64,000 nt of DNA from Corylus avellana. Lineage: Eukaryota; Streptophyta; Magnoliopsida; Fagales; Betulaceae. The position numbers and the translations under genes were made by a program. Positions 60,884 through 64,000 of the stretch are shown here, piece after piece. Location: NCBI RefSeq assembly GCF_901000735.1, contig NC_081550.1, positions 2,686,669 to 2,750,668 on the forward strand. Reading direction: 5' to 3'. Below the pieces are notes generated by a model. It saw only the letters and a program-made list of their open reading frames with translations. It was not told the origin of the DNA and ran no database searches. Positions within the stretch are counted from its first letter, which is position 1, and every line of letters starts with the position of its first letter.

Positions 60884-63800
60884 TAGTCCCCACATACTTG
60901 ATATTGTTGTATTACTCATCAAAAAAAAAAAAAAAAAATTGAAAAAGATTGCTGTAGTTCTCCCAACTAAACATATAAATCATAGTCTCATTTCATTCCT
61001 CCCCTGCTTTCTGGTATTATTATGTTGTGGTGATGGGTTTCCTGGACCAATCGTATATTCCTTTAATTGTGCTTCTCAAATTCAAGTTATGATAGATAGC
61101 AAAAATTCTTACTTCAGTAGTTCTTACAGAAACTTACAATTTTTCTTCTCTTTGATGGACAAAGGTTACATTTTGTTACTTGGAAGTTCAATAACTTCAC
61201 TTATAATTGGATCATCAGATCGAGATTGTATTCATTTCATGTGTGTTGTGGTCTGCTGTGCTCAACATAAGCTGCTCTGTTACAAAGGATTAATTGCCAA
61301 TTATAGGAATATGTCTGCAAGATGAGAAAATTTGTCCAACTCAATTTGATTGGCATTGATTGGCAGATGCAATGCATTGGAGAGGCCATGGGCATCCCTA
61401 TTTACACGTTGGTAAACTTTGTACACCTCCATGGTTGTTTGAACTTTGGTGTTAAATTTATGGAGCGCATGTGTGTGTGTGGTGGAGGAAGGGGAAGGAG
61501 AGAAGCCATTGACCAGGATTTGCAGTATTTGTCGGGGCAAAAAGACAATTAATCAAAACAGGAGAACACGAGTTTGAAGTTCCCTAGGTGAATTTGATGT
61601 TTCCTCATGTGCTGCTGTCTGGACATGGTTGGTCACAAAAATAAAACACAGGACAATTATTAAAGTGCCAATCAACTGTTGAATCTTAAAAACTTTATAT
61701 ATTTTTTATTTCAATTATTTATTTATTTTTTTAAAAAAGTGTATAATGCCCTAGCCCTACCATTTGTTGCTTCAAAAATTTGAAGAAATGGGTTAGTTGG
61801 CCAATGCTTTTTATATTGCTTTTATTTTTTTATTTATTTATTTTGGCAGAAATTTAAAAGTATTAACAAACAACTCAATATATAAAACACTTGAAATTAC
61901 TTTTATCTTTATATCGCACTACAACTATTAATAATGTATTGTATTTTTCAATCAAACACAACAAAGATACTTCATCAAATTCCTTTTTTGTTTTCTCAAA
62001 TGATTATTATACAAACAAAGTTGTCACGATTGACAACAGTAGCGTAGTACCAAAAATTACTACTAGAACTTCATCAAAATTGAAAATCCTCAATTGATAT
62101 CAAAGTTGTGACTGAATCAAAGTTATTAGTTACTCCAAAAATATATTAAAAAAAAAATATTTATTATTAGAAGTTGGAATTCGCACAAACTTAATTCTTT
62201 CAATGCATATAAGAAATGAACAATAACAAATTACTTTTGATTAAAAAAAAAAAAAAACAAACAAACAAACAAACCAACCCTTGTCTTGCCCTCTTAGGTC
62301 AAATTTCTCAACTTCAATTGAAGCAATGAATCTTTCAAAATTTTGTAATAACATTATTGAAGCAATGAGTTAGTCATTCTCACTTAAAGTATATTTTCTA
62401 ATAACATTATTAAAAGTGGTCATAGTTTATTTCTCAAATTTTTATTATCTGTCATACTTAAAAATAAATAAATTATATTGAGGGTTTTAGTTAAAAGTGT
62501 CACGTGTCCTCAATTATTGATGTGACACATCCAACTTACATCCTGTGCACGGGACACAAGCCGTACTTTACTTTGAATATTCTTAATATATTAAGGTTAA
62601 TGTCTATTAACATTCTCAAAGTTCTAAATTTTGCTATTGATATTTCATGTATGACCACTTTTTCAAATAGAACTATACAGACACGTTTTATGCATCCCAT
62701 GCCATATCATATATATAATAAAAAGCAGATAAGTTAACAACAATAATGTTAATGTGTAATGTCGGAGATTGTTGAGATTACGCAATTTAGTTTCAACACT
62801 TCGTTCTCTCCATGTAATAATTTAATTTTGTAAAGAGAGAGGCTCTGCTTTCTATCTAGAATTTTTCTCTCTTCCTCTAGGTAATACAAAGAAGAATAAA
62901 TTACTTCTCTGTTCTTCCCTCCTCATCTATCCCTGGTAGTAGTGCTCGGTGTATTCTCTGTGGTTTTATTCAAGTCTCCGTTTATGGCGGGTGTGTTTTA
63001 GATTTAGATTTAGATATAGTTTCTTCAAACTTAAATCTGATTGTCTTCATCAGCTAAGGCATGTCTTCATGGAAATGTCTACGATGCCGTGCTCCTCCAC
63101 TACTGCTTGTGGGGTTTTTTTGTTTTTGAGTTTTTTTACTTTGATTTTTTGATTCTTTTTGTCATGGCCTTTAAGTCGAGGAAGTAAATTGTCTCCTGGC
63201 CTTTGGGCCGAGGAGGAGTAGATCGGTATGGGGGTTTATCTATCATGATCGGATTTTTAGTTTTTTTTGTTGTTTTGATTTTTGTTTTTTGTATATGGGT
63301 TATCCATGTCCTAGATCTAATTTGCTCGAAACAGATCTGTTCCATTACTATAATTGCACCTAGGTTAGCGGAAGCGTGAAGTCATAAATATGCACTTGAT
63401 TGTAAAAATTTTATAATTATTGTATCTATGACTTTGTAACCTCGTAACATTTGGCTATGATTTTTCAGTAACGCGCTTGGCAGGAGATAGATTTTATACA
63501 ACTAACCACTAAAATTAGAAGGGAATAATGGGCTTTAAATAAAATAATTTTGAGAGTCAAAACCTAGTTCATAATCCACATACTTAAATTTAAACATAAA
63601 AAAATATATATTTATTTATTATACTCCCATCACTTAAACAGTTAAATGGGTTGGGCTGCTTTCAAGCCTCACAGAAGTTCTGATCCTGAGTTTTAAAGAT
63701 TATGGGTCCACATGAGATTGAGAAGGACAGGCAGCCCTGAGATTAAATTATTTTCCAAGAGCCTTTAACTAAAAGGAGGCTGAAATTACATTTGTGTCCC

Positions 63801-64000
63801 TACCAAATAATGCCTTCCAGGGAAAAAGGCAATTTGGAGACAACTGACCCAATTTTTTTTATAAAAAATAAAAAAATTTGAAACCTTTTTTTGAAGTCTT
63901 TTAAGTGATCTATAATAAGACGAATCTAATGGTGCAAGTGGTGGATCTGTATTGGGGTTCATGTACATAAGCTGCACCAAAAGTTTTCTGGATTTGAATC
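59875..64000. other. 3' flank and intergenic, no gene seen
   Basis: About 4.1 kb. The first part should be the 3' UTR of the PIG-Y-like gene. Short open frames are scattered through it but none has a recognisable domain or splice pattern. A second member of the 0.9 kb insertion family lies at about 62930-63470. Confidence 0.5.
62930..63470 (+). mobile_element. Diverged relative of the 0.9 kb retro-insertion
   Basis: It shares ordered blocks with 22933-23830: GGCCTTTAAGTC, a GTTAGCG-N-GAAGTCATA block and TGGCTATGATTT, with T-rich DNA in the middle. Left and right ends and target duplication are not clear. There is no coding frame. Confidence 0.5.

Noticed and set aside
60849..61325. 158-codon plus-strand frame after the PIG-Y-like gene
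   Set aside because: It crosses poly(T), (GT)n and poly(A) runs and has no domain or conserved motif.
62530..63470. Possible LINE reverse-transcriptase fragment
   Set aside because: No reverse-transcriptase or endonuclease motif can be read in any frame; only the non-coding similarity to 22933-23830 is supported.

Overview
This 64 kb window is plant nuclear DNA. It has GT-AG introns, AT-rich intergenic sequence, many MITEs and very short LTR elements, and every gene has its closest recognisable relatives in eudicots. A woody rosid is my guess; the sequence alone does not fix the species. There is no operon structure, CRISPR array, rRNA or convincing tRNA.

Layout from left to right: (1) 1-781 (-): 5' end of a DUF627/TPR-like gene, cut by the window edge. 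(2) 1985-6763 (-) and 9896-16918 (-): two complete half-size ABCG transporter genes of the ABCG11/12/13/15 lipid-exporter type. Each has nine exons with matching intron positions and phases, so they are a tandem duplicate pair. (3) 16919-24338: a 7.4 kb gene desert full of small elements, including an intact-looking TRIM retroelement with a 5 bp target duplication, a second family with 77 bp LTRs, two adjacent MITEs and a 0.9 kb insertion with a 14 bp target duplication. (4) 24339-29543 (+): general transcription factor TFIIB, seven exons, with MITEs in two introns. (5) 31203-35789 (+): exosome core subunit RRP45, nine exons; its first intron is GC-AG. (6) 41537-47421 (+): a 934-residue secretory-pathway protein made of about 14-15 short W-rich repeats, probably one or two beta-propellers. 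(7) 49467-53104 (-): exon-junction-complex protein Y14/RBM8A, four exons. (8) A run of exactly 100 N at 53550-53649, then a second, truncated, near-identical Y14 at 53650-56512. The repeat meets the gap on both sides, so I read it as an unmerged allelic contig overlap rather than a real duplication. (9) 58851-59874 (+): a small two-exon gene for a PIG-Y-like subunit of GPI-GlcNAc transferase. (10) 59875-64000: no recognisable gene.

Most single-copy genes here are housekeeping: transcription initiation (TFIIB), RNA decay (RRP45), the exon junction complex (Y14) and GPI anchor synthesis (PIG-Y). I see no cluster acting as one pathway. The ABCG pair and RRP45 both have Arabidopsis relatives needed for cuticular wax (ABCG12/CER5 and RRP45B/CER7), but this proximity is probably chance.

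I did not find a clearly new biological system. The observations most worth checking are the SMART/TRIM-like elements with 77 bp LTRs (one forming a near-perfect palindrome), the nested insertion, the propeller protein of unknown function, a possible alternative last exon of RRP45, and the false duplication of Y14. Exon coordinates were worked out by hand from splice sites, reading frame and family knowledge; no alignment or RNA data were available.
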